Assembly: GCA_025738555.1 (NCBI GenBank)
Contig: JAOVFP010000004.1
Coordinates: 6,014,001-6,078,000, forward strand
Direction of reading: 5' to 3'
Source of the DNA: Cyathus striatus
Lineage: Eukaryota; Basidiomycota; Agaricomycetes; Agaricales; Nidulariaceae
Length of the DNA: 64,000 bases
This document shows positions 11,561-22,939 of this stretch, piece by piece. Each line of letters opens with the position of its first letter. The stretch's first letter is position 1. The notes beneath the pieces are model-generated. The model was not told the origin of the DNA. It searched no databases and was given only the letters and a program-made list of their open reading frames with translations. The translations under genes and the position numbers were made by a program.

Positions 11561-11917
11561 ATGCAGAACAACACTGACGGGCTTGAGGTAAATGTGAGTG
11601 AGTCTGAAACACATGAATATGAAGACATTGCAGTGTCAGAACCCAGTGGGATGCAGTGCCTATCAGACAATGAACAACATGGGGAAGATACATCCCCCAA
11701 TGGCGGGGAGACAGCAAACAATGGGAGAGCAACTGTGAATACTGGTGGAGAGACAACAGTTAGTGAGAGTGAGGGAGTGAACACTGGAGGACAAACCACT
11801 AGCAATGGTGGAGGGGAAGAAAGAGAAGGGATAGCTGTGCATAGCAGCCTCATGCTATCCAACACACTGAACTCTATGAAGTTAGAGCAGCTGGCATTGG
11901 GGTACTGCCACAGTTGA
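11561..11917 (+). CDS. Acidic low-complexity ORF beside the right inner arm
   Basis: Begins at ATG 11561 directly after the inner arm and runs 118 codons. The product is acidic and rich in Ser, Gly, Asn and Thr, with repeated VNTGGETT/VNTGGQTT-type segments. Protein-like coding appears to continue after a possible intron starting near 11921 and ending GTGCAG near 11979 (downstream frame TPNDPLPTDTAVEHTSS), but the frames do not join cleanly. It may be the remains of a gene carried by the element. No domain is recognised. Confidence 0.3.
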   Translation: MQNNTDGLEVNVSESETHEYEDIAVSEPSGMQCLSDNEQHGEDTSPNGGETANNGRATVNTGGETTVSESEGVNTGGQTTSNGGGEEREGIAVHSSLMLSNTLNSMKLEQLALGYCHS

Positions 11918-12860
11918 CATTGTGAGTATTCCTACATGAAATCTAGGGATAGAAGTGTACTTACTTCGTTTGTGCAGACTCCCAATGATCCCCTCCCTAC
12001 AGACACTGCTGTAGAGCACACATCATCCATAGTTGTGGTGATTGAAGATGGTATGGGCTGTATGGCTGTTCATTGAAGGAGAGTGCAAAAGGTCCATGAA
12101 TTGAATAGCTGCCTATGTGGAGTGGTTGCTAATAGTGCAGAGAATGGAGCAGTGGAGTGCACAATGGCACGGTCCAAAGTGCTTGATTTCTCACTTACTT
12201 AACCATACATTATCACCTAGCATGTGTTTCTGATGGACCAGTAGCATGCAACTGGACTTGTAATGCTTGCAAAGTGAACAGTAGAGGAGATAGAAGAAGT
12301 AAGCAGGCAAGGAAGTGATGAATAGGCGATCCAAAAATGGACCTCCTTCCTTATTTAGTAATAGACTAGCTTATGTAAGGTAGGTAGGTCGAGCGTCAGC
12401 TCGATTTCAAAAAAATCGACCCCCGGTCGTTCTGTGTAATCCTTGTACCCCCTTGCTCTTCACTGCTTCTCCTCACCCCCTCACCATTGACCATCACTAA
12501 ACACTTCAATTAACTTGCAGTAGACTAAGTAAGGAGTAGGTAGACCAAGACCACGAACGGTGAAAGATCAATCAAGCAACAGTAATGCCAGTTGAATGCC
12601 AGGGTCTCAGAAACTTTGCCGCTTGCGCTGATGTAAAAATGATTTTATTGTCGTGTGAATTTGGTCATTTATTGTAAGTGAAGTAATTTTCGGGACCATG
12701 TTGCTGAGCTTCTGTCACATCTCCGAGAAGACCGATACGAATTCTGCCAGCCTCTCGCTCGCGAGTTTGGCCTCTTAGATTTGTTTGTTCTTTGTTTGTA
12801 CACCTTATCTTATCATGCGTAAGCCATTCGAGCGAGCGATGAGGATGGTTTTAGGAGCCT

Positions 12861-14341
12861 GAGTCTAAGACTCAATTTCTTATTTTTGATTTATACTTTC
12901 TAATGATGAAAAATACTACAAGGGTGTTCCAAGGCTACTCTTTGTTGTATTTTGTAGGTGGGCTTTGCCAAGCTCAAGTTTGTGTGTCCTATCTTCCTTC
13001 TATCATTCGTTCAATCTTCTAGACCGACAGTGAATACCTCCCACAGTGCACCCGTGCTTCGCAAAAATCTCATTTGCATGAAGAATACTGCGCCATCGTG
13101 CCTCGTATGCACTTCTCCCTCGTTCTTCTTACTCCTTTCAGCCGATGTCTGCGTGGTATTATATAGAGGCCAGTGCGTCGTGCTTATCGTGCGATGCTAG
13201 TAACTTACGAGAGATCGGTCCCTAGATCGCTGATTTCCAATCCTCCTCTCTTCATCGTCTCACCTGTGTTTGTCCCATCTCCTTGTCTCATTCACGATCA
13301 TAAACTTCCTTTTTCCCTTTCAAGCTCCCATCCTGCTAAAGTTTCCGTTCTTCCCCCATACACCCTCACGCATTTTCACATACTAAATCATCCTTCCACA
13401 AATCAGGTATACTTAGCTCCTGCGCTGTTCCACTTTAATGCGTGATGTAGCCGGCTCCGTACGTCCTTTCCATTCGGTGCGTATGTTATTAACGATGATG
13501 GTGATAGCACTGTATCTTTAGGTATTGTATCGTGATACGTTAGTGATATCATTACCATCGTCACCCCCTCAGGCCCTCGCCCAAGTTCCCATCTGTCATA
13601 CTGACGTGGCAGTGGACGCGCCTTTCAAATATTTGCGGTGCCAGAACGTAGTGACATCAGCCACCTCTGCACGCAACCAATTAGAAAATATCACTCCATT
13701 GAATGGCGCCATTGGCCGTTGAAGACTTATAACTCCATAATTTGGTATGTCATACGTGAAAGGAATGTTTCAATTGGAGTGATGGTATGTTGTTATGTTA
13801 CAAGAGTTAAATAACGACTGATCACTAGAACACCTACCTTATCTCTTCTCCCGACCCATCCAAGTTGTCTCACAAGAATTGAGAAGATTGAGCGCATGGA
13901 ACGATATCCGGCTATGTTGCTCTTCTACTTATCTAGAATAATTCCCGTGTCACATCATGAGGAAGGCACCCTCGGTTGGTAAGGATTTTGATTCTGTGGG
14001 CAGCAGTGGGCGTCGGGCACTTCTAGTGAATTGTGATGGGACCGCTCTGACAATATACAATAACAAGTTACGGGCGCCGTTGACGTACGGGCTGCTGGGC
14101 TACCATGCACAATAATTAGCTACCTAGGTCCCAGGGTGCGATTATGGCCTTGTAAGACTTGATTCTTACTTCATTCACTGGGGTCCATAGACAAAATTGG
14201 CTACAATACATGTTATAGATCCTTACACAATCTAGCGAGATATGTTTACCCCGGACAAAGCTATGCTATGTTCAATGTCTCGCGGCTGTCCAACTGTAAA
14301 ACCAATAGCAAAAGCCCCATACAAATTTGATAGGGGTAGTA
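12861..14341. other. Intergenic stretch, no gene recognised
   Basis: Open frames of 65-90 codons between 12958 and 13722 lack recognisable features. The segment TAAGGATTTTGATTCTGTG near 13981 closely matches one near 43975, a short shared repeat of unknown origin. Confidence 0.35.
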
Positions 14342-15621
14342 CTACATTGCATGTTCTGTCATCTTGTAAGAATTCGTATTATCGTCCTCAGTCTCCTGGG
14401 TAACGTTTACTTCAATGCGGCGCATTGGTATGCTACCAATAGTATGAACTGGATTTGATGATTGCATTCCCGCCTCCTTTAGAGACTGGAATTTTATGCG
14501 AACGGCGATCGTAGTGAACGTAATGCCCTGCGTCGAATTAGTATGACATTGACTATATCTGAAGTTTAAGCCTTACTACTACTGGTGTAACACATTCAAG
14601 TAGGATGTATTGAGCATTATTGTTGGAGCAGTACAGTGCTAAAAGGATTAGCTCTGTGACTAACTGCAAAGCAGCAGATTAAATCAAGATTCGCATTGCG
14701 GATATCAGTCGTCCTTCGCTAATTTTGAAAACAGAGGAATCCCGGTGGGCCTTCCAGATTCGGTAGCTCATAAGTCCAGTCGTTATTATGTTCAGAGAAA
14801 AGGTGAGTGAGTGATACGTTTTGATCCAACTGTTAAGCGCAGGAACAAATACTGTTGATGTTGGGCCAACTTTACTATATGTTGCGCAGACAGTATAACC
14901 AGCGACTTTGGGTAAATTAAGAATCACGGTAACGACGACGATTGGAAGCAAGGACGTACTTATGTTCACTGTGAGTAAGATGATAGGAAATACAACGACT
15001 TTCCAGTTGCCCCATAATATCCATGTACGGTATATCTGGTAACAGTTCGTTTAAAATATTTTATATGAAGTAAGTTGTCGAAAGCTTCTTACCGATACAC
15101 CGATGCCTAGATTTTCTTGAGTTGCAAAAAGCGTATCTTTGAGAATATGATCCCAAGTCCTGAGGTCTCCGATGTACCCTGCTGGTCCTCCAGGACTGAG
15201 GCGATCATCAACGTATCCCCGGAGAATGCGATAGTAGTTCACGGAGAGGTGGAAAGTGGCAATAAAGAACATAATAGCTGAAATTCCAATCATGACCTTC
15301 GGGCATATGAGTATTCCTTTATCTTTTGCATGGACATAACTTGAAGGTGTGACATACCGATACATGATTGTCCCTTCGTCCCTTAACGTACATGGAAGTC
15401 AAGTACAAGTACATTGTTACAACAAAAAGGCATAGGAAGAGACCTGGGTTGAAATCAATCTGAATGTTTCATATAGGTGGTGCGGCCAAATTCTTACCAT
15501 ATGCAAGGCCCTGATATCATAGAATTAGCTACTGTGAAGTCCGTTCATTTTAAATAGAGGCCAGTATTACCTCTAGGTATGCAGCAAGAAGAAACGTTTT
15601 GTCGAGAGAAAGTTGACCCAT
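14342..15621 (-). pseudogene. Seven-helix fungal membrane protein with an internal stop
   Basis: Six exons on the minus strand: 15621-15571, 15510-15498, 15443-15358, 15296-15093, 15035-14577 and 14527-14342, total 999 nt (332 residues plus stop). All five introns are 49-61 nt, have GT-AG ends, and all phases agree. The product has about seven hydrophobic segments and motifs typical of the abundant basidiomycete seven-helix family of unknown function: MGQLSLDKTFLLAAYLE at the start, IYRTWILWGNW after helix 3, a SYRIW-type loop, and SAALQL...ALYCSNNNAQYILLE near helix 6. Codon 237 (14679-14681) is TAA exactly where the family usually has Glu before SAAL; the frame then continues intact for 95 codons to TAG at 14342. 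So one nonsense change cuts off the last helices and tail. Plasma-membrane location is likely; the ligand is unknown. Confidence 0.75.
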
Positions 15622-15895
15622 GGTCGAAATGCCAATTTTGATGGATTATGTCTCATATTATAAGAAAATAGTACATCTGATCGGGATATTATAGGTACCA
15701 TATCTAGGCTGTCGAGCGTTCGATAAAACCCCGAGCCAACCACAAATGATAGAAGATATAATAGAAGTAACAGTCTTCGTGTGTCCGTGCATGTGATTCA
15801 AATCTTGACAACACGATGAAGGGAATATCATATCATAGAGTGTGGATCTCAGAAGCAGTGTCAGCGCTTACAATCGCGGCCGAACCAAACATGTA

Positions 15896-15920
15896 ACGTA
15901 CGTCGCTTCGCGACGCACGT
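15896..15920. repeat. Short strong hairpin
   Basis: ACGTACGTCGC, a 3-nt loop, then GCGACGCACGT: 10 of 11 pairs match. It is isolated between the seven-helix gene and an AT-rich stretch. Confidence 0.5.
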
Positions 15921-16535
15921 TAAAGGGCAAGCTTGACGAATCCTAGTTTTTTTGTTATTTCCTTTTTATACATAATAAGTTTACTTGTTAGATACTCATT
16001 CAGGAGTTGCTGACACCTGGATTGGCAGAAACCTCACTTGGATAAGAAATTTACTTTCACATTTCCTGTTAGGAGACAGAAACCTTTTTATTGATTGCCT
16101 GTGCATTATTTTATTTATTTTACCTTCATTCTAATTATATTATCTTCATTATAATATTTTTCCTTTGTTTTACTAGCTGCAAATAGCTGTTACAGCATTT
16201 CCACAGTTATGCACTCATTTTAATAGTTTCCATTTTATTTTAATTATTCAACAGCGAGAAAATCAAGGGTAAATATATGGAAACACTTTATATGGGAGTT
16301 ATGTATGTGGCAGTTACCTAATAAGTATCCAATAAGTAGCATTTGAAGTGGTTATGGAAAAGTATATAAAAGAATTTAAAGTAATTTGATATACAAGCTA
16401 TTTAAATAAGCAGAGATATTTTAATGATGAGAATGTGTCTAATTTATGTGAGGTTTGATACAGTAACATTTTGTGAAATTGTGTTCTGTGCACGGTGCGC
16501 GACAACTTGGCGACAACTCGAAGAGAGGTAGGTGC
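15921..16535. other. AT-rich intergenic stretch
   Basis: T-rich, then AT-rich sequence without any substantial open frame. No feature is recognised. Confidence 0.4.
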
Positions 16536-16803
16536 TGACTAATGCACCGCGCATGCACAGCCACTATGCATTTTGGGTCGCCAGAGTCGCTGACTAACGT
16601 TCCGTGCATGCACAGCCACTATGCATTTCGCGTCCCCAGAGCTGCTGACTAACGCACCGTGCATGCACAGCCACTACGCATTTTGGGTCCCCAGAGCTGC
16701 TGACTAACGTTCCGCGCATGCATAGCCACTATGCATTTTGGATCCCCAGAGCTGCTGACTAAGAAATTCCGTGCATGCACAGCCACTATGCATTTTGGAT
16801 CAC
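16536..16803. repeat. 55-bp tandem repeat, about five copies
   Basis: Units begin TGACTAACG and contain the common core GCATGCACAGCCACTATGCA followed by TTTTGG. Starts are at about 16536, 16591, 16646, 16701 and 16756. The first four are of even length and the last is modified. A minus-strand frame of 84 codons across it is a by-product. Confidence 0.8.
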
Positions 16804-17343
16804 TAACGCAAATTAAACACGGCTTGCGCCACCGTCCCACAGACGCGCCTACCCTTGAACGCCTACCGTTTCGTTGTGTGTACTCACTACTGTATTGATA
16901 CATCTATCACTGATTCCAGAAGCTATTCTGATAATTAGTCTTACGAATGTGTAAGTGGGGGATAATCACTCTGGAAACGAGCTAGCATCTAGGAATGCTT
17001 TCAAAAGTCTTACTTGACCCACATGAAAGACAAGGGATTTACTAAGAAGCCAGAATTAACACGAACACAATTGTGAACAACAAAGGGTATGAAAGGTCTT
17101 TGGTTGCTTGAATGGTACAATGAGATGGGGTGAAGCTTCAGTTTAATAAATGGAAGAGTCAGTGCATGAAAAGGGGGGGAACAAGTACTAATAGGAAATC
17201 TGTAAGGTAACAGAGGAAATCATTGGAAAACATAGCGGTGTGAAACAAACAAACCGAAACGCTGGACCGTCTGGACGGCATCGCGGATCGTATTCCCATC
17301 GCTTCCGAATAGAATCAACATTTTTGCAACTGCCTCCAAGTTA

Positions 17344-17579
17344 CACCTCAGACAAGGTATCCATTGTTAGCCAATCAGAAAATTTCCGGTAAGGATATTT
17401 TCACATCACATACTTTGACTCTTTTTTATTATCTGTTTATTGTACAGATAATAAAACAGAGTCTTTCTGAAATTTTTTATCAATATACATGGCAAATATA
17501 TTTGGTGACATGTTCTCAATTATAACTAAATATGTTTGTACCATATTTACCCTTCCCCAATTTTACCCTGTCTGAGGTG
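17344..17579. mobile_element. MITE with TTA target-site duplication (PIF/Harbinger-like)
   Basis: The left end CACCTCAGACAAGGTA and the right end TACCCTGTCTGAGGTG are inverted repeats with one or two differences. The element is flanked by TTA at 17341-17343 and TTA at 17580-17582. At 236 bp it is too short to encode a transposase. A 3-bp TTA/TWA duplication is characteristic of PIF/Harbinger elements, so it is probably a non-autonomous member mobilised in trans. An internal hairpin (TTATCTGTTTATTGTACAGATAA) is also present. Confidence 0.7.
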
Positions 17580-17582
17580 TTA

Positions 17583-19138
17583 AGCAGTCAAAAGTCCATC
17601 TAGGGACATCACATCTGGTCTAGTAAGATCAAGTGATTAGACATCGCTAGATAGGAATAGAAAAAGGAGAATATTTAGATTTTTTTCTAGCATTCTCAAA
17701 GCTCATCTAAGCTAGTATAATACCTAGAAAAATGTCAGAGTTCCATATATGCAATATCTAGTGACATCTAGCAACATATTGGTATACATTAACCTCATCT
17801 ATGTATATATAGTTGTATAATTGAAGCTCATAATATGCTTTAGTGAGGGATATTTAAACCGATAAAAAATGTATTATGTGTGTAATCAGAGATACATATC
17901 TAATTTACCTATAGACTAAATCGCTACTAATACAGTACTACTACCATACTATGTGCAAGCACTAGATGTTAATAATACTATCTACTGTGTGGCTAGCATC
18001 GATGACACGTTGACGAAACACATACCTAGAACCAATGTACCAGTACCACATCCCTGCGTCCGCTTATTCTGATACCTTCCGATGGTGATATGGCGACCAT
18101 GGCACTGACAAAGCATCTGAGTCAGTGTAGAAGGCATGATTTATGGAAAGGAATGTAGTACTTACAAGTGTTCATCCCTCCTAGCATTGAACGATTCAGA
18201 TGTCGTACTTGAGACACAAGAAATCTGAAAAGGAAAGGGAGGACTTAACTGAAATGTGCGAAGTTGTATGTAGCGCTGATGGGAGAGAAAGGAAGAAAGA
18301 AAGTCGTTGTTCTGCGAGAAATGCCACGGTTATATTAGAAAAATGATGAACTTACGTTGGGGATGCTAACCAAAATACTGAAGTCGTTCGCGTCATTGAT
18401 GAACCTAGATTTTACTCGATGTGCATAGATATTTGTGTAACTTGCACTTAACGAAATTTTGGCTATGAGTCAAGAATTTCGGTGCGCGGAACAGCCAAGA
18501 ATTCATTTTAATTCTTGGTTATTTGTTCCTAGATGACAATAGATGGACTTTTCACTGGGTGTTAGGGCAGTGTTACAGTACTAGTGCTAAGTTGGGTTTG
18601 TTCTGATACTTACACCGGATAGGCTAGTTATCCTGGGAGCTGCACTCAGAAGACAGCCTATGATAGGTCCATGATCTAGCTTTTATATTAAGAATTCCAC
18701 TTGACCTATTATCGGCTGTACATCAACTGCATATGTACGAAAAGGCAAGTATTTTTTTCTCACATCGGAATTTCCGTCGACCTAATAGCGGAGTAACAAT
18801 CAATGATGACTCTCTTATATATTTTAACAGCCCCAACATACCACCGAGTGCACGTGCATATTCCATCCAATCTTTTCAATGATTGATTTGATGTGGATAG
18901 AATATTATGATACAGGTGTGGACTGGTCATTCATGATCAATTGGCCTCAATGAGATTCTTCAAGTTGAACTAATAGGTACTAGAGCGAAATTGCGATACG
19001 TAGGTCTGCTTCAATTACAAATTTTTGGCCTGCATTTGAAAGCTGCAAAATCCATACCTCAAGAATATACAGTGGTTGCAAACCGTTCCTCCACCAACCG
19101 TGCAAACAAACATGAAAAAAACGATATAAATTCTGGTT
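17583..19138. other. AT-rich intergenic stretch
   Basis: No gene is recognised. A 13-bp inverted repeat around 18503-18530 (AACCAAGAATT type arms) is the only structure noted. Confidence 0.35.
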
Positions 19139-19177
19139 CATGAGAGGCAGTAATGTTAGCCTGTACACCATACTCGA
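19139..19177 (-). pseudogene. tRNA-Glu 5' half
   Basis: On the minus strand it begins with the acceptor strand TCGAGTATGGTGTA, then the D arm and anticodon region ending CTCTCATG. The 3' half of a tRNA is not recognisable downstream. It is the first member of the tRNA-Glu cluster. Confidence 0.6.
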
Positions 19178-19495
19178 GTAGTACTTACCGTTAATTCTAA
19201 TATATATGTATTATTAGTTGACATAACATTTTGCTAAATGCACCCATGATTTTTCACAATGAATGCGCCGCTTAATAACGGGTCTCATACAGTCAAGTTC
19301 TCAATTTAACATGAGAACCACATGGAATGGTTAGCTCGTGGGTCATATCATGAGAGTCGAAGGAATAATGAAGTTAAGGGGTACTAGTTATTGCATATAG
19401 GTACGAGAAGAAAGGTAGAGAGTGGTGTAGATAGAGAGAGAAAGAAAGCAATAATCACATACGAACTACAAAACGTATGAGATCTCCAGTGTCCA

Positions 19496-19600
19496 TTCGA
19501 GTACGAGGGATTGAACCCGAGCTACCGCGCATAAGTATGAATCGACAAAAGGAATCGGTTGTCATGAGAGGCGGTTATGGTAACCTTTACATCATACATT
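19496..19600 (-). pseudogene. tRNA-Glu(CUC) copy, degraded
   Basis: The T-arm (GGGTTCAATCCC), the 3' acceptor strand and the CTC anticodon followed by an intron-like insert are present. The 5' acceptor strand is mutated (plus strand reads ATACATT where TACTCGA is expected), so the acceptor stem cannot form. Confidence 0.6.
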
Positions 19601-19838
19601 GGGCGTTGGTAATTTGTGCATATTACATTAGTCGACGTGAACGTTTACAATCGAGTTTGTTGGTCGAATGATTTTGTGCTAGCCTTGGCCTGATGACCAA
19701 CAAGTGAGGGTTACACTGAGAAATACAATGTTGCATTTTTAAACAGAAGAAAAACGATACAAGGGATTCTAGTTATCAACGATTGGTACACATTTAGAAA
19801 GGAAGAAGAAAAAACATCTGAAGCTAGAAACCTTACAG

Positions 19839-19939
19839 TTCGAGTACGAGGAATCGAACCCCGATTCCTACCGCGTTAATAAATATGTGGAAGGAATACC
19901 AATGAGAGGCGGTCATGTTAGCTTTTACACCATACTCGA
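19839..19939 (-). pseudogene. tRNA-Glu(CUC) copy, probably degraded
   Basis: The acceptor stem TCGAGTA/TACTCGA is intact and the anticodon loop CTCTCA is followed by an insert. The conserved GG of the D loop is replaced by AA, and extra bases lie between the anticodon stem and the T-arm. Probably not functional. Confidence 0.6.
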
Positions 19940-20153
19940 ATAGTTGCCGTTGATGTAGGCGTATAGTTTTACATGAAAGCCAAACCTTTCGTTTATATAG
20001 GCGCGTATTATTACTTGAAAAGTTTAAATTAAAATACCAGTGTATATGCGAGGCTTAGGACATCGCCAGCTAGAATCAAGTGAGTTAACAAACATTTAAT
20101 TCGGGCCGAATTGAAAGAAAAATGGTAGGATGTCTGAACATAGAACACATGAA

Positions 20154-20253
20154 TTCGAGTACGAGGGATCGAACGCCGGGCTACTGCGCATGTGGATCGA
20201 CACGATTACTGGTTCACGAGCGGCGGTGATGTTGGCCTTTAGGAGACGCTCGA
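20154..20253 (-). pseudogene. tRNA-Glu-like copy, strongly degraded
   Basis: The 3' acceptor strand and part of the T-arm remain (GGCGTTCGATCCC on the minus strand), but the anticodon loop (CGCTCGTG) and the 5' acceptor strand are altered. Confidence 0.55.
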
Positions 20254-22078
20254 AGGTGTATACTACGGAAAGCCTAACAATCACGCTCAATCCCATCAAA
20301 TGAAATTGTGTTCCGATGGTCGGCTTCTCCGGCTCTTCGGTTAGTGCTTATGTAATGGTCTGTGAAAACCCATATCTATTTTGGCCACAATTAGTTACAC
20401 GCTTTCGCTTCAACATCGCTTTTACATTGCATTTTAAATAGTAAATAATAGTATTTTAAAAATTTTAGCATTCCTACCCCACATTATTTGCGAGAGTCTG
20501 AGATTTATATGAAAATAGATTTAAGTGGACGGTCAAAAGTATGCCTAGATCTGTTATAATAAGAAAGACAATTGTCTTCCTGTAGTATAGTGATTCAGAC
20601 CTCACCATGTGATGAGTGCGAATTTTTAGACGTGAAATAACAGACTGAGCACGTTGTAGAGCAGGCAATATGCCTGCACTACGATTCCGGAATTATTCGA
20701 TGTCTCAAGATGTTGAATATCATACTGCCCCCGCTCGTTCTCATCTCACTTTCCTCAAAATGTACTCCAGTGGACGCTGTTCCGACACCATACGCAAATC
20801 TTGCGACACTCTGAGCTCTCAAAATAGCTCTGACATTAGCAATGACACCAGTCTTTGAACTTGGTTGACAAGAAAACACTTGTCTCCTCGAAAACCTCAA
20901 CTCGCTGGACTTTCCTACTCAAGTTTTCCAATATTTAAAGCTATTTTCACTCTCGCACTCAAGGACACTATTGTTGTTCTCAACTGCGTTCTTTTGTCGC
21001 TGTCATTTCGGAGCATCGTTCAGAAGAAGTTCTATCTCACTCGTTATGTTCATAAGTCTCATTCTCTTCACTAAATTCACTCCCTTCACGTTAGGACACC
21101 CACGTCGGACGGACATCTCTAGAACTTGCTCATTTTATTCTTCATTAGGTACACCCAAATGACCTTTCACCTCTTTAGCGTGACATTATTTTGACTGTGT
21201 ATATGAGTGCACAGACTTGAGCGTTGATTTATTTAAAAGTTGTCTTATTGGAGGTAATGATGAATTAGTATAACTTCGCACTCGGATGTGATAGGTACAT
21301 GTCTTTATTCCTTTCAATTTTAAGCTGTGTCTTGAATAAACTTTGATATTTGGCATAGTATAAAGGCTTATGCATATGTCATATAAAAATTCCCAGTGTC
21401 CATTCCGTACAGGGGATCTGAAAAGTAAAAAAATACAGAGTTTTATGCGCGACGAAAGAATGGAAAGTAAACTCGAAAGTCGAGAATTTTGAGGGAACAC
21501 GTCGTGTTACTACTGTCTAGTCCAGGGTCTTCAAGTTGTGCTGCTGGTAGTGGCGGAGAGATATGACATCATACATGTCGAAATACTCCTAAAGGTTGGG
21601 TAAAATTTCGGGACGATGCACCAAGGTGTATATTTTGGGGTAAAGAACAAAGAGAGAGCTGGGAGTAGCGGGAGGACAAAGATGCAAGTTGAGCGCGTAT
21701 GGACGCGTCACGCGAGGGGTAATCTTGCCTATTACGTAACATGATCTTCAATGTCTTGGTCGAGTAATCCTGGTTTCCTACTGCTTTGTCTGTTCTATAG
21801 TTCTCAACTTTTAAGCTCGAATACATAGTTTTATGTTTAATTTTTGATCTATAGATAGTAAGTATGGAATTACGTTCTTATGTGAGCATTACGGAATAGA
21901 TAATTCTAAGCGAAAAGCCGTGATGCCGGATGTCGGAAATCAATTTCACTTGATGAAATTGAGCGTGGTTGTTAGACTTTCCATAGTGTACACGTAGTCT
22001 TCAGCTCTGGCATCGAAATGAAAACGAAAGAAATGTATATGGAGACGGTACGAACTACAAAAATAGTCGAATGCCTTA
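20254..22078. other. Spacer inside the tRNA-Glu cluster
   Basis: No gene is recognised; open frames of 60-104 codons on both strands look random. It contains a palindromic 30-bp motif at 20653-20682. The cluster resumes at 22079. Confidence 0.35.
20653..20682. repeat. 30-bp palindromic motif, copy 3
   Basis: GTTGTAGAGCAGGCAATATG followed by CCTGCACTAC. The arms GTAGAGCAGGCA and TGCCTGCACTAC pair with a single mismatch. This is the best-preserved copy of the motif. Confidence 0.6.
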
Positions 22079-22177
22079 TTTGAGTACAGGGAATCGAACC
22101 CCGAGCTACCGCGTTAATATATTTGCAAAAGGAATGGTTATGAGAGGCGGTAATGTTAGCCTTTACACCATACTCGA
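22079..22177 (-). tRNA. tRNA-Glu(CUC), intron-containing, near intact
   Basis: Minus strand: acceptor strand TCGAGTA, D arm GTGT...GGCTAACAT with GG retained, anticodon stem ACCGC/GCGGT, loop CTCTCA|C with an intron of about 27 nt after position 37, and T-arm CGGGGTTCGATTCCCTG. One acceptor mismatch (position 2-71) and one G-U in the T stem. It could be expressed but is less perfect than the copy at 23165. Confidence 0.65.
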
Positions 22178-22370
22178 ATGGTTGTCTTTGATGTAGGTGC
22201 ATATTATTAGTTGAAATGAATAGTTGTTGCACTCAGAAAAAGTGGACTGTTATAGATCCGGCGCATATACAATGCTCGACTGGTTTGAAGTACGCTGCTA
22301 GAAATATTAATTAATACCTATGTACGTGAACAGACAGCGGAAAAAAGTAATGGACACCGTAATTCTCTCA

Positions 22371-22455
22371 TTAGAGTACGAGAATTCGTACCGTGGGCCT
22401 GAGCTACCGCGCTGATGAGAGGAAGTAATGGTAGCCTTTACACCACTGTACTCGA
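22371..22455 (-). pseudogene. tRNA-Glu-like copy with a reduced intron, degraded
   Basis: The acceptor strands and the CTCTCA anticodon region are recognisable. The intron position carries only about 4-5 nt instead of 25 or more, the anticodon stem is mismatched, and the T-arm is disrupted by extra bases. Confidence 0.55.
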
Positions 22456-22582
22456 ATACTTGCCTTTGATATAGGTACATGTTATTAGTTGAACAGCCAT
22501 AATTCTTGTATGTATTCAGTAAAATGTGGAGTGCTGGCTATGGTGCTCATGCAAGGCTTAGCACGTTTGCATGTATTGTGAG

Positions 22583-22621
22583 CTTCAAAGGTAATATTCG
22601 GAGCCTTTACACCGTACTCGT
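22583..22621 (-). pseudogene. tRNA-Glu 5' half, degraded
   Basis: The minus strand shows a degraded acceptor strand (ACGAGTACGG), GTGTAAAGGCT and a mutated anticodon arm; the 3' half is absent. Confidence 0.45.
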
Positions 22622-22839
22622 GGGTCCGGCTCATTTGCATGTTAAATGGTTTATTCCGAAAACAATTTGAGAATAATAGAGCTGTAGCTTATGTGATGTT
22701 TATAATTATTTCGTCTCCGACCAGATGATTCTTTGTACTAACGTTATCCGGCTGAGGAATATTTGTGTACATTTGTGTAATATATGTATATGTATACGTG
22801 AACTGAAAAAAAGGAGAAGGTGGTGGTATTACATGATCA

Positions 22840-22939
22840 TTCGAGTACGAGGAATCGAACCCCGAGCTACCGCGATACATAAACCAAAGAATGGGAGGCT
22901 CTATGAGAGGCGGTATGTTAGCTTTTACACTATACTCGA
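22840..22939 (-). pseudogene. tRNA-Glu(CUC) copy, probably degraded
   Basis: The acceptor stem, anticodon stem ACCGC/GCGGT, anticodon CTC and an intron of about 28-29 nt are present. The D loop has lost its GG, the base between D stem and anticodon stem is missing, and the T stem has one mismatch. A T run for polymerase III termination (minus strand, complement of 22806-22812) follows about 28 nt downstream. Confidence 0.6.

Larger units (their letters stand above)
8526..12860. mobile_element. Large inverted-repeat (foldback-like) element
   Basis: Two nested pairs of inverted arms share one centre near 10690. Outer arms: 8526-8758 and 12628-12860, about 233 bp each, highly similar. Inner arms: 9843-10515 and 10875-11530, about 660 bp, nearly identical over long tracts. 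The inner arms hold dozens of copies of GAAATCAATG (or CATTGATTTC on the other side). The segments between outer and inner arms (8759-9842 and 11531-12627) are almost equal in length but not visibly related. Long terminal repeats built of short tandem repeats are the hallmark of foldback elements. No transposase is evident and I could not define a target-site duplication. Confidence 0.65.
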
